Shown one piece after another: positions 32,473 to 45,891 of a stretch of DNA of 64,000 bases. The stretch spans positions 43,216,646 through 43,280,645 of the forward strand of contig CM039508.1 of the NCBI GenBank assembly GCA_022432975.1, given 5' to 3'. Position numbers and translations under genes: made by a program. Below the pieces are notes generated by a model. The model was not told the origin of the DNA. It saw only the letters and a list, made by a program, of their open reading frames with translations, and did no database searches. Source of the stretch: Begonia masoniana. Its lineage: Eukaryota > Streptophyta > Magnoliopsida > Cucurbitales > Begoniaceae. The first letter of the stretch is position 1. Each line of letters starts with the position of its first letter.

Positions 32473-33771
32473 TGTTGACTTAAATAATGTTTAAGTCTTA
32501 ATTTGTTTTTGATGATGAATTTGTCTGCTTAATATTGTAATTTGATTATGTCTATTAATTGAATTTAATGAAATGCATTTGAGTTAGATTTGTTGGAGAT
32601 ACCCTTAAAAAGGGTATTTTAGTTTTTAATGCATATGATTAAGTGTACAGGGCTGAAATGTCTTAAGCAAAAGAATCAGTCCACCGGTCACAAAACGACA
32701 AGAGCAGAGTCGTTTAAAATGGTCAGTCCACCGGTCACTAAACGACAAGGCGGATGACTAAAAAGAAATACTCCACCGCTCGCTAAAAGACAAAGGCGGA
32801 TGAGCGAAAAGAAATACTCCACCGCTCGCTAAAAGACAAAGGCGGATGAGCGAAAAGAAATACTCCACCGCTCGCTAAAAGACAAAGGCGGATGAGTAAA
32901 CCAAATTACTCATCCGGCCACAAAACGACAAAGGCGGATGACTTCAATAAAATACTCCTCCGGCCACAAACGACAAAGGCGGATGACTTCAATAAAATGC
33001 TCTTCCGGCCACAAAACGACAAAGGCGGATGACTTCAATAAAATGCTCTTCCGGTCACTAAACGACAAAGGCGGAAGACAACTATGAATCAATCATCCGA
33101 TGCCGGTTCAAGCATTTAGAGCTTCATCATCCGACGCCGGTTCAAGGGTTTAAAGCTTCATCTTTCGCTGGCGGTTCAAGACTATAAGTCAGCTTTGTCT
33201 TCCGCCAGAATTCAAATTAGCCGCGAAGCTACAGTGACGTCGTTTTCAGCCATAACTCCAGAACATTAATGGCGACGACGATTTGCAACTACAAACGGCA
33301 ACGGCTACCTGATCTTGTACGGAAGCTGCTCCAACGGTAACTAAACTTCTATTATTGGATAAGGAGCATTGAAGCCAAGCCATTTTATGAAGACAGAGTA
33401 TATAAGCTGAGCTTAGAGCACGAAGTTCCAACTTTTGCCATTTTGAATTCTGAGCCCTAGCTGCGAAAATTATTACTCTGAATTCTCAATCTACACCTCT
33501 CTACTCCAAAACTTGAGATTCTGTTTTGAGAGCTTGTAGATCATTGTATTCTGTATTTCAAACTTGAATATCCTGTAAGGCAGTGGATTGACGCCCGCTA
33601 AGTTCAATCCAGGATTGTGAAAGGCTGTGGATCGAAGCCCGTAAGGTCGATCAGATTTTCTCGTTGAGGAGAAGTAAGAAATCTTCAAGGGAGAGCCTTG
33701 GAGCGTGGACGTAGGCAGTTTGGCCGAACCACGTAAAAATACTGGTGTCTAATTTCTCTTTCTCTCTCTTT
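32473..33771 (+). repeat. 3' LTR of Sirevirus B (3' end lost)
   Basis: It matches the 5' LTR from TGTTGACTTAAATAATG onward but stops after TCTCTCTCTTT, where Cassandra sequence begins (GTGGAAATGAAAC). About 115 bp of the LTR end, including the CCTACA terminus, are missing. It has fewer tandem units than the 5' LTR. Confidence 0.88.
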
Positions 33772-34417
33772 GTGGAAATGAAACATATGTAAAGAGACCC
33801 TCCCAAAATAGTAAGACGCGTTTTGGAGCACAATTGACAACGGATCCCATAGCCGTGAGAGGATGATATTGCGCTACGGCCCAATCCCCAGAGCGGACAA
33901 TATCTTGCTGGAAAAAGGGGTCGTTACAAATGGTATCAGAGTCTGTACCCAACCAGAAATGTGGCCAACGAGGACGTGGGCCCCCGAGGGGGGGTGATTA
34001 TGATGACCCGAATGCACACGTATGAGGAGGAACCACCTAGTGCTCCGCGAATCCTAAGTGGGACTTAGGCCGGAGGGTGACGTGCTGGGTTAAAACTTCG
34101 CGGATCCCAAGTTGGACTTGGGCCGTAGGGTTTGGTCGTAGAAAGGGGGGTCGTCATAATTCCACATCGCTTGGGGAAGTATGTGGAAATGAAACATATG
34201 TAAAGAGACCCTCCCAAAATAGTAAGACGCGTTTTGGAGAACAATTGACAACGGATCCCATAAGAACTCCGAAGTTAAAAGTGCTTCGGCGAGAGTAGTA
34301 CCAGGTTGGGTGACCGACTGGAAAGTCTTCGCCAAACAAAGCCGTGAGGGAATGATATTGGGTTACGGCCCAATCTTCAGAGCAGACAATATCTTACTGG
34401 GAAAAAGGATCGTTACA
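33772..34417 (+). mobile_element. Cassandra TRIM, right copy (5' LTR rearranged)
   Basis: The 5' LTR remnant is 33772-33928: it starts mid-LTR at the Sirevirus junction and lacks the 5S-like core (AACGGATCCCATA joins GCCGTGAGAGG directly). The primer site TGGTATCAGAGT is at 33931-33942. The short interior carries the polypurine run CCCCCGAGGGGGGG. The 3' LTR is 33999-34417 (419 bp; first bases TATGATGACC instead of TGTGATGACC) with its 5S-like block at 34249-34328. Confidence 0.85.
34249..34328 (+). other. 5S rRNA-like domain in Cassandra LTR
   Basis: The 5S-derived block inside the right Cassandra 3' LTR, with GATCCCATAAGAACTCCG, CGAGAGTAGTACCAGG and TGGGTGACCGACTGG. Confidence 0.88.
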
Positions 34418-35035
34418 CACCATGAATCCATATTTGCAACCCTCTTCTTCTTCTTCACGTTGTATTGTCGTGAGATTTACATCGAACACCTGGAGAGCAG
34501 TAGGGATAGTTGTTTGGCAACAGTTGATTCCATTGCAAGTGTAAGCTCTATCGCTAAGCGTCTTATTATTGCAAAGAGACAGACACCCACCAATTGTACT
34601 TGTAGTATTCAGATAGGAAGTATTGAAAACCATTAAAGCTAGGTTATTACAGCCTACCCCAATAAATCTGTTGTGTAATTGAGAGAACAGAAAAGGGCTT
34701 CCGGTCAAGTTTACAGACTGAACAGTTGAGTTGCAGGTCGAAGTTAACGGAAAATTGATAGAAATAGTTCAATCTAGAGAAATATCCATTATTTGACTCT
34801 GAATTTTGCTCAGAAACGGCTTCGGAGGAGTGGTAGAACGGTTGCAGTAAATGGAAAACCACTCTCCCATGGAGCAATTGCTTCCCATATCAAAAGGATA
34901 CGGTATTTCGACATTTTCGCAGAAGTTTTCACAACCAGGCTTTGCCGTTGATGATAATTCTTGAGTAACTATTCCCTGCATTAACCACAACAGATAAATC
35001 ACTTTAATCCATACCATTGCCGTCCGGACCACCAT
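34418..35035 (-). pseudogene. WAK pseudogene, exon 1, upstream half
   Basis: The ATG at 35035 opens a signal peptide (VIYLLWLMQGIV) followed by a cysteine-rich galacturonan-binding type domain: CENFCENVEIPYPF, then later RFIGVGCNNLALM, GGCLSLCNN and NGINCCQT, all typical of the WAK extracellular region. A TGA at 34769-34771 interrupts it; the same frame stays open on both sides. The exon is cut at GCKYGFMV by the insertion at 34417. The remainder resumes at 22185, so the two halves were one exon. Confidence 0.88.
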
Positions 35036-38000
35036 TTCCCTCTCTGTGTTTCTCTAAGAAAACGAACTGTGCCAGAGAGAGAACAGAGTTAAACAATTTT
35101 ATAGATTTTCTTCCAAGAAATTGTGGTCATGAAATTGCAGAGAAGAGTCAAAATTAAGGAAAAGTCAGCAAATTCTCCAAATATTGCCACGTTTAATTCT
35201 GCTTTTGTATTTGTTTTTATTTGGAATGGAAAATTAATCATATAAATCATGAGAGTAAAAGACTACAAAAATTGAAAAATCAACAGGCAACATTAAATAT
35301 AATATTTTATTAAAGAAACAAACAAATAACCCTAACAAATAAAAGCGTATGACAAAAATAAATACCAAAAATATTACGTTAAAACTCAAATTGATCAAAA
35401 TTATGAATCGAAAAAGATATCATTGTGATAATAAATACGTTTTGGTTCTTATGCAAATACATCTCATCTACTTTTCTTTTCTTTCATAGTGTTTTATTTC
35501 TCTACGACATTTCTTCTTCCTTCCTTTTGTTTATGCATTTTACTTTTTTCTTTCAATGATAATAACTCTCTCTAAGTCTTTATTTAAACAGAGTTATTGA
35601 GAAATAATAATGTTATGTTTTATACTCTACTGTTATTGTTTATTATTATTTTTTGACGTATCAAATATTAATAAATATAATTAATGATTTATTTTAATTA
35701 TTTTATTAGTCTCATACTTAACATCAATTATTGAGAAAATAAATACATGAAGAGAACAAAAAGATATTTGCTTCTCTCTCCTCCTATTTTCCTTCTCCCA
35801 ACCCCACTCATTAAAAGCCTTTCTTTTTCTCCCTTTACTTTGACTTTTCAATGGATTGGCTCAACAATAATAGAGAGCATTTAGAGGTGAAGCATATGAT
35901 GCTTGTTGGACTCAGTCTCATCATCAAGTGACGTGGGATGATTGTATGGCTGATCTAGTAGTTATATTAAGACTCGGTTAAATTTGATATTTTTATTATT
36001 TATAAATTTCATGTTTTCTCTTTTTACGTGTTATTGACAATCAATGTGTCATGAGTTGACTCATTTTGTCTTTCATAACCATCTTAGATTTTCAGTAATT
36101 TGATAAATCGATAATTTGAAGAGTGATAATATATGTATGAATAAAATATGCCAGATAAAATTAAATAAATTAAAATTTACAGGGTTCAATAAAGTTTAAC
36201 ATCTCGAATGGAATTTAAAATTTTTAAAGAAATTAATATAAATAAATAAATTTACACGCTGAGTCTACTCCTGAGTTGTCAATTTATACTTCTTATGATG
36301 AAATCCCAAAAGAGGTGTCATTGGAGTGAGTTGACTAAACTCAATGTGGACATATTTTATTTTCAGTATTTATGTTCAATTTTAGTAAATTAGCAATGTC
36401 ACGACTCGAATAAAATATAGGCCATTAGACATGTATATATATCAGTCTAACATGAAATATCATGCACATAAAAATTTAAACGTGCAAAACATATGAATTT
36501 ATGCATAAAAATCTAATGTGCGGGTGATCGAGCCCCATCAAAGTTTTTCATGGGTGTCAATCCACCAGCAATGCAATGTGAAAAAGCACAGTATAGAAAC
36601 TCCTATCTCGACGAGGAGTGAGGACAACAACTTAATGACTAGTCGGAAGGCGCTATCAAGTACAAAGCCAAATTTCGCAACCTAAAATCAAAATCGCGAT
36701 CAAAATTTCAACCTAGACCTCAAGGATATCAGATATGCTGTAACTCGATACTAAAAACCCTAACTAGAAACAATTGACAAGTGAACATAGTTGATTCACG
36801 CATACGACAATGACAAAACTCGAAATTTGATCGTGCAAGCTCGACCTTCAAAACTTCTTAAATTTTTTTATTAATCTTGAATTTATATAGCAACCATCCT
36901 AACCAACCTAATTTAGAAATTTCTACCTTATACACTTACCAATAAAATTTAAGGTCTCACCTCGATTTACGTAAAAAATGATTAGAAAAGAATTTCAAGA
37001 AACAGAGACTACAATCACATTCAGAACGACGAAACGCATTGGCATATGGGGTTCTAGAAATTTTTGACATCTGTTTAGCGACCCAAAAGGGCAGTCAAAG
37101 TTTCCTCAGAAAGTCAAGTCAATGGTCAAATAGTGGGAGTCCGCTAGCCAGGAGCCTGCTAGTTAACCCGCATGCGTTTGCAGGAAAAACCCGCAGAACT
37201 CTGCAGGTCAACCCGCGGGACTCCGCAAGTCTACCTGCAAGACTCCGCACTTTGCACTGCGGGACTCTGCTTTGCAACGTGGGAGTCCGGAGACGCCGTT
37301 TAGGCGACGATTTTCACGAAAAAACGTGCAATTTCCTCCAATTTTTACTCCCAAATAAGCAAAAAACTTGGATGGAACTAAATAACACCAAAAAAACTCA
37401 AAATTTCAAGATTTAATCCAAAAACCTAAATCCAACGAAAAATCAAAAACCTAAACACGAAACTAAAGAGAACGAGCTTAGAGAGACTTACCTTTTACAA
37501 AACTTGGAGACCGGGACGAGACGAACACGAGACAAGCGATGCATATTCGTTGTTTTCCAATCGTCGTTCTCCCTCTCCTCTCCTTCCTCTTTTCCCTGCG
37601 ACCGGAAACAAGAGAAAAAGTTTTAAAATCCAACCAAAATCTCTCAAACCTAATCGATGAAAATTTTCCAAACGCTAAACAAAATTCACCGATGACAATT
37701 TAATTTACTTAACCAAATTTTTGATATTCAATTACACAAGAAATTCCATAAATACACAAACACTTCAGAAATCTTCTCTTACGCTTCAGGAATCTCCTGT
37801 TAACAAATCCCAAGACAAAATATTAATCTACTAGCTCAAGATTTTGGATATCACAAAGCGAGACTCAAAAACTGAGGGCTCGACTGATTTGTCCAGAAAG
37901 TAGTACGTGATCAATTGCCAACGGAAATAAAAAAATTTGAGTTAACGCGAAAGAAGTTGACATCGAATAATACAAAAAATTTTATTCAGGAACATGAAGG

Positions 38001-38365
38001 ATAGAAAAATATCAAATATTACAAGTAATAAGTTAAAATCAAGCAAAAAAAGGAATCACCCACGATCTCTGAGCATATCATATTTTATGTAATTAAAACA
38101 AAAATTGCAAATTTAGCGATTGCAATAGTCATAAAAAATACCCTAATCAGGTTTAAAGTTTTACGCCAAAGAACACGATACTGTCAGTTGTCTCATACTC
38201 TAATTAAAACAATGATTTTTCATATTAAAAAAAATGTGTATAAAAAAATATATGCAATAGAACAGTAGTAAGAGATTTTTAATAATTATTTTATAAATAA
38301 AATAATTAAATTATTAATCAAGATAAACATGCTGAAACTATACATACAATAAATCTCTTCTTCAA
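35036..38365. other. Intergenic region upstream of WAK
   Basis: The part beside 35036 is the former WAK promoter region. From there to about 36390 it is AT-rich without genes. At about 36397 TGTCACGACTCGAAT looks like the start of an LTR, and the sequence to about 37900 has the mixed character of an old LTR, but I found no matching end or repeat. 37130-37290 holds degenerate repeats of GGGACTCCGC / CTCTGCAGG within an open frame (37039-37416) that is probably not a gene. Confidence 0.4.
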
Positions 38366-38369
38366 GTCT

Positions 38370-40640
38370 ACCTACCATTGAACAATGCCCAATAATCCAA
38401 ACCCAATTTCCAAAGGTTCAAAAAAATCATAAATTGATGAACTTGTAGAAGAATGAAGCCTTTGCTCGCTTATCAACAGCAGGAATATGTTTTGCAGTTT
38501 TTAATGGGGTCTAAACGATTCATACTCACAAGCTAGAGCACAGATTTTTGATGATGGAACCCTTACCAATTATTGCAAAAGTGTTCTCCTTGGTAATTCA
38601 AGAAGAAAGACAGAGAACAGCTAGTGGAGCTAATTCTTCAAATGATCAAAATCCTCCTATCACCTTTAACTCGTCTGGACCTCCCTCTTTCAACAAAAAT
38701 TAAAAGGCACACTGTTGACAAATACTATAAATTCATGGGTACCCACCTGGATATAAGGTCAAATCCAATCATGTTGGTTGTAAGTATTTCGTCACTATTG
38801 TGGATGATTGCTCTATAGCCACATGGGTTTACCTTTTAAAAGACAAGTCTGAAGCATCTTCGAAAATTCATTCAATTGATCGAGACTCAATTTAATATTA
38901 CAGTTAAAGGAGTTCGTTCTGATAACGCACCGGAATTCTCGCTCATAGATTTCTATAACAGCAAAGGAATCATGCATTACAAATCTTGTGTTGAAACACT
39001 TGAACAAAATTCAGTAGTTGAGAGAAAACATCGACACATCTTGAACGTTGCTCGTGCTCTTCTTTTACAATCAAAAAACAGATTGCCGTCACCAATCTTG
39101 TCCAACAAATCTCCTTTTGAGAAGTTGTTTCATAAAACTCCTTCCTACAGTCACTTAACACTGTTTGTGCTTTCTATCCACACTATCAAGTTGTCGAGAT
39201 AAATTTACACCTCGGGCTCGTGCTTCCATTTTTTTGGGATATCCAGTCGTCGGACACAAAGGTTTTAAAACTCTTGATATTCAATCAAACACAATCATCA
39301 TATCAAGAAATGTTGTTTTTCAAGAACAAGTCTTTCCTTTTGTTCGTATTCAAACAAGTCTTTCCTTTTGTTCGTAGTCTCATTTTTCCATCATACTCAA
39401 CTCATACACCAGTGACCAGGTAATCACATTCCCTCATCAACTACATAAAACTTATCATCTGGAAATTCACATCGCTCCTCCAGAATGATTAAACAGCCCT
39501 CCTATCTAAGTGATTATCATTGTTACTTGGCAAATTCTGTTCAATCATCCTATCCTTTTGTATCAACATCAAAGTATCCTATTTCCAATTTTTTGTCATA
39601 TCATCGTCTATCACCATCTTTTAAAGCCATTACTCTTGCTGTTTCTTTTCATTCCGAACCAAAAACCTTTAAACAAGCTGAGAAGTTCCTTAACTGGCAA
39701 GAGGCAATGCAAGGCTGAGTTGAAAGCTCTTGAGAGCAATTCAACTTGGTCAATAACCAATCTTCCAGCCGGTAAGCATGTAGTTGGCTGTAAATGGATT
39801 TACAAAATCAAATACAAAGCTGATGAATTCATTGAACGGTATAAGGCTCGGTTAGTAGCCAAAAGATATACACAACAAGAAAGTATTGACTATTTCGAGA
39901 CTTTTCCCTCGTCGCCAAACTAGTTACTGTGAAATTGCTGCTAGCTTTAGCTGCTATTCATGGTTGGCATCTAGTACAATTAGATGTCAACAATGCTTTT
40001 CTACATGGAGAATTACATGAGAAGGTTTATATCTCTAGCTCTTGGATCTAAAATCAAAGATGATTCAAAACAGGAGGAAAACCAATCAACATTAGTTTGC
40101 AAATTTACACAAATCGTTGTATGGCTTGAAACAAGCCTCGCGACGATGATTTAGCAAATATTCTAGTGAACTACAGTTTTATGGATTTACTTAATCTACT
40201 TCAGACAGTTCATTATTCTTGCGCTTCAGCTCAAGTTCGTTTATTGTTGTTTTGGTATATGTGGACGATATCATAATGGCTGGAACTTCTATCTGATATA
40301 TGAATCAGTTTAAAGAATTACTGAATAGTAAATTCAAGTTGAAGGATCTAGGTAAACTTCATTATTTTTTTTAGGACTTGAGATTGCTCGAAACAGTAAG
40401 GGAATTTTTATTAATCAATGGAACTTTACCGACACCTATGGATGTCACCTGTAAGTTGTCTCTTGAAAGAGGTATTCCCCTAAATGATGCCACTGTCTAT
40501 AGAAAGCTCATTGGAAAGCTGATGTATCTCACAATTACACGGCCAGATATTACCTTTGATGTGAATAAGTTGAGTCAATTTTTATCTCAGCCTACGACGG
40601 TGAAAGGAAAAAACACATTTTTTCCTCTCTTGCCGATCGG
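38370..40640 (+). pseudogene. Degenerate Copia fragment (gag-INT-RT)
   Basis: Readable pieces in order: a Gag end (EYVLQFLMG, then MEPLPIIAKVFSLVIQEERQR at about 38552), a broken knuckle region (HTVDKYYK), integrase core (TIVDDC, VRSDNAPEFS, VVERKHRHIL at 38790-39040), GYPVVGHKG (about 39238), reverse transcriptase (CKWIYKIKYKADE and RYKARLVAKR at 39790-39860; YVDDIIMAG at about 40257) and the start of RNase H (LIGKLMYLTITRPDITF, about 40508). Protease and most of the Gag-INT junction are missing, frames shift repeatedly, and no LTR is seen. It ends near the (TA)n(GA)n tract. Confidence 0.82.
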
Positions 40641-40690
40641 TCTTTGTGTAAACTTGAACCGGATCTTGCCTGTCAAAGTGTTCTTGGTCG

Positions 40691-41309
<619 letters not shown>

Positions 41310-41675
41310 TCATATATGATTTGTCGACGTAGTGCAGTCGACGTCTTTGGAGATGGGGATTTTGACGGTGATTTTGCATTTGGAAGGGAGTTCTTTGGCG
41401 GCTTCGTCTTTGATGTTCTTGTTTCTGAGAGCAGCTTCCTTCACGCATTCGCAGGCTGTGCGCCTATCTTCTGTAGTTGGAGTCATCCCCTCCAGTTTCT
41501 CTACTCCTTTGCAACACTCTTCCCCAGGCTCCCCGCCATTGACGAGATACCTCAAGCAGGGACCCAGCGCGGAGTCCACCTCCCGACAGCTCACTGCTTC
41601 CTCGTCGGCTGTGGCTGCCACCACGAACATGGCTATCGCTGCTGCAGCCACTGCTATGACCTTAATGCTCGCCAT
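41310..41675 (-). CDS. Non-specific lipid-transfer protein, type 1 (copy 2)
   Basis: The 121 residues are almost identical to copy 1 (17817-18167) through the eighth cysteine. The visible differences are TADEEA for TAEEEA and the tail after DVDC (TTSTNHI here, NT in copy 1). The signal peptide and full eight-cysteine pattern are intact, so the product should be a secreted lipid-binding protein. Homology with copy 1 extends about 260 bp upstream, including the TATA box, but stops abruptly right after the last cysteine codon. This suggests that one copy took a new 3' end. Both copies lie on the minus strand, 23.5 kb apart. Confidence 0.92.
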   Translation of the reverse strand: MASIKVIAVAAAAIAMFVVAATADEEAVSCREVDSALGPCLRYLVNGGEPGEECCKGVEKLEGMTPTTEDRRTACECVKEAALRNKNIKDEAAKELPSKCKITVKIPISKDVDCTTSTNHI

Positions 41676-41720
41676 CTCTCTCTTGTTTTGAGTTTTGGTG
41701 GTTCGATGAGAAGTGTTGAT

Positions 41721-41731
41721 GGGTTTTTATA
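41721..41731 (-). promoter_or_regulatory. TATA box of lipid-transfer gene 2
   Basis: TATAAAAACCC on the minus strand, about 46-56 bp upstream of the ATG, as in copy 1. Confidence 0.6.
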
Positions 41732-41902
41732 ATTGATGATGAGACTCGAAAACGGTGGTGATACGGTCGTGTAGTTTTGGCTTTATGTTATGAGCTTGTT
41801 TGAATGACCTTTGTTCGTCATTTTTTATGTCTTGTGGTTTAACAGAAAGTTATTCACTTTTTAATTTTTTCCCATTCATAGCCAATTACAGTTTAAAAGT
41901 GG

Positions 41903-41906
<4 letters not shown>

Positions 41907-41938
<32 letters not shown>
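41907..41938. repeat. (CT)16 microsatellite
   Basis: A pure CT run at the upstream edge of the duplicated lipid-transfer segment, corresponding to (TC)9 at 18421-18438. Confidence 0.9.
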
Positions 41939-41941
<3 letters not shown>

Positions 41942-42252
41942 TGTAATGGGTGGAAGTCCTTTATAGAAATATTTGAATGAAAATGAACATAAGTGTGGAT
42001 TCAAATTACGTGCACTGTGCTATTCATTTTATCCCATCTTTGCTAACACGGTTGTTTATGGAATCAACAAAGTCTGAAGAACAAGACTATTACATTGATA
42101 TTCTTTTTTGAATTTTTTATTTCTTGATGTGATCTGTATTTTAACAATGTTATCTTTATAATATAATTTTACGTTTAAATTGTAAAATCTGAGATTTTGT
42201 ATGTAAAAAAATTTCGTGTAAATTCACTTTTCTCAAGGTCAAGTTATTTCAT

Positions 42253-43328
<1,076 letters not shown>

Positions 43329-45364
43329 GAAGATAATCAAGTTGAAGCAAGGAGACCGAAGATACGTGAAGATTTGGAGAAGGTGCGGCACACATGCTCA
43401 CGAATAACTAAAAGGGAGGGTGCGACACATATGCACATGTAATAATTAAAAAGATATGCGCTAGACACATGCTCATACAATGATTAAAAAGTCACATACA
43501 ACTGCATGCAAATCACATAGGAGAGATGTTATTAGACCGAATCTACTCAAATCATGTTCAAACATAGTTTAAACATGAGATGACATCCGATCATGCAAAG
43601 GATCCTGTTTTACACGATTTTAGGAGTTATTTTATTTTTATTTTTGTTTTTTTAACATTTAATTTTAACATGTAGCCTATTTAATGAGACCGAAGATAAT
43701 CAAGTTGAAGCAAGGAGACCGAAGATACGTGAAGATTTGGAGAAGGTGCGACACACATGCTCACGAATAACTAAAAGGGTGGGTGCGATACATATGCGCA
43801 TGTAATAATTAAAAAGATAGTTGAAGCAAGGAGACCGAAGATACGTGAAGATTTGGAGAAGGTGCGGCACACATGCTCACGAATAACTAAAAGGGAGGGT
43901 GCGACACATATACGCATGTAATAATTAAAAAGATATGCGCTAGACACATGCTCATACAAGGATTAAAAAGTCACATACAACTGCATGCAAATCACATAGG
44001 AGAGATGTTATCAGGCCGAATCTACTCAAATCATGTTCAAACATGATACGCAAGTGTACGTGTCGCATAAGTAATATAGTTTTTAAGTAAGAGTCGAACC
44101 CACGAGGAATAGTTTTACTAAAATATTAAATTAAGTTAATTTTAAATTAATTGGACTAAAACACTTTAATTATTATTAAAAAGATTTGATTTTTATTTGA
44201 TTTTAAATTAAACAATTAAATAACTAAAGTAATTTAAATAAACTAATTAGGAAACTAAAATAAATAACAGGAATATAATTAAAGATTTTGTAAATATCAA
44301 GAAAGAATCTAGGGATTCTGATTTCACATCCACTTTCCTATTTAATATCCCTAATTTAGTTAATATTTCTTAATCCTACGTGTTGATAGCGATTTTTCTA
44401 TTTTAATTATTATTCTCTCCCAAGCTATAATAATATTATCCAACTAACAGGTTATCACCTCTCGGTATCAAACTCAAATCAGTTGAATACATTAAGTGCA
44501 GAAAATCATAAAACTTCATAAAAGTCTTAGCTATCCCTAGTCTAGAATCAGTTCATGGTAAACTCATCAATGCCCAGTTATTTCGCAACTTCCGTCTTTT
44601 GAAACAACCCTAAAAATCTTAACTTTGGTGATCAGGCAAAATTAAGCATGAAGAACAGACAAGAATACTCAACACGATATCGGAAAAAGGAAAATAAAAA
44701 CTAAATTAGAAATATTAAACAGTCGAGTTTCAGTTACATCATAACCCTAGAAAATAAATTTAGTTCATGAATGAGAAAAAGAAAATAAAACTAAAATTAA
44801 AGAAGTTCATAGTTCAGAAGAAAAAGGGAAAGAAAAACTATGCTGAAAATAATTCTCGAAGCTCTCGCTTCGTTCTGGTTTCCGTCTCCTTTTGCCTCCT
44901 CTTCGTTCTCTCGCCTCTCTTCTATTCTAAATGACTCAATTAGGTTAACATATAACCTATTTATTAATTAATTTGAAGCCCAGCCCATAATCATCTTCGA
45001 CGGCTAAGATTAAAACAAGCTTCAACGGTCCAGATTTAAACACCTCCATCAATTAAAATAGTCGATTGATCAACGGTTGAGATTAAAACAATTAAAATAT
45101 CCGATCGATCGACAATTGCTCGCTTTTCTTCTGGAATGATTTCACCGAAACCTGTATGTGATGACCCGAATATGCACGTATGGGTACGATGGCTGCACGA
45201 ACCGGAACCCGGATGGCGGTACGTCCGCGCGGGCGAACCGGAAGGTGACAGGTCGTAGAGAGGGGGTCGTCACAATCCCACATCGCTTGGGGAAGTATGT
45301 GGAAATGAAACATATGTAAAGAGACCCTCCCAACATAGCAAGACGCGTTTTGGAGCACAATTGG

Positions 45365-45443
45365 CAACGGATTCCACAAGAACTCCGAAGTTAAAAGTGC
45401 TTCGGCGAGAGCAATTCCAGGTTGGGTGACCTTCTGGGAAGTT
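45365..45443 (+). other. 5S rRNA-like domain, Cassandra 5' LTR
   Basis: Contains CCACAAGAACTCCGAAGTT, GTGCTTCGGCGAGAGC and GGTTGGGTGACCTTCTGGG, the promoter half of plant 5S rRNA. Confidence 0.85.
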
Positions 45444-45812
45444 ATCGCCAAACAAAGCCGTGAGGGGAGGATATTGGGCTATGGCCCAATCCCCAGAGCG
45501 GACAATATCTTGCTGGGAAAAGGGGTCGTTATAAATGGTATCAGAGCCTGTACCCAACAAGAAATGTGGCCAACGAGGACGTTGGGCCCCCGAGGGGGGG
45601 TGATTGTGATGACTCGAATATGCACGTATGGGTACGATGGCTGCACGAACCGGAACCTGGATGGCGGTACGTCCGCGCGGGCGAACCAGAAGGTGACAGG
45701 TCGTAGAGAGGGGGTCGTCACAATCCCACATCGCTTGGGGAAGTATGTGGAAATGAAACATATGTAAAGAGACCCTCCCAACATAGCAAGACGCGTTTTG
45801 GAGCACAATTGG

Positions 45813-45891
45813 CAACGGATTCCACAAGAACTCCGAAGTTAAAAGTGCTTCGGCGAGAGCAATTCCAGGTTGGGTGACCTTCTGGGAAGTT
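45813..45891 (+). other. 5S rRNA-like domain, Cassandra 3' LTR
   Basis: Same block as in the 5' LTR of this element, in the second LTR. Confidence 0.85.

Larger units (their letters stand above)
22186..34417. mobile_element. Compound Cassandra-Sirevirus-Cassandra insertion in WAK
   Basis: The block starts TGTAACGACC and ends GGATCGTTACA. It is flanked by CACCA at 22181-22185 and 34418-34422, a 5-bp target duplication that lies inside WAK exon 1. Joining the flanks across one CACCA restores a continuous WAK reading. Contents from left to right: an inverted/forward Cassandra structure (22186-23329), 12 bp of unplaced sequence (23330-23341), a Sirevirus (23342-33771) lacking the end of its 3' LTR, and a Cassandra missing part of its 5' LTR (33772-34417). 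Both outer ends are LTR 3' ends. Confidence 0.82.

Noticed and set aside
36397..37900. A solo LTR starting TGTCACGACTCG
   Set aside because: No matching end, target copy or second LTR was found, so it is mentioned only as a possibility.
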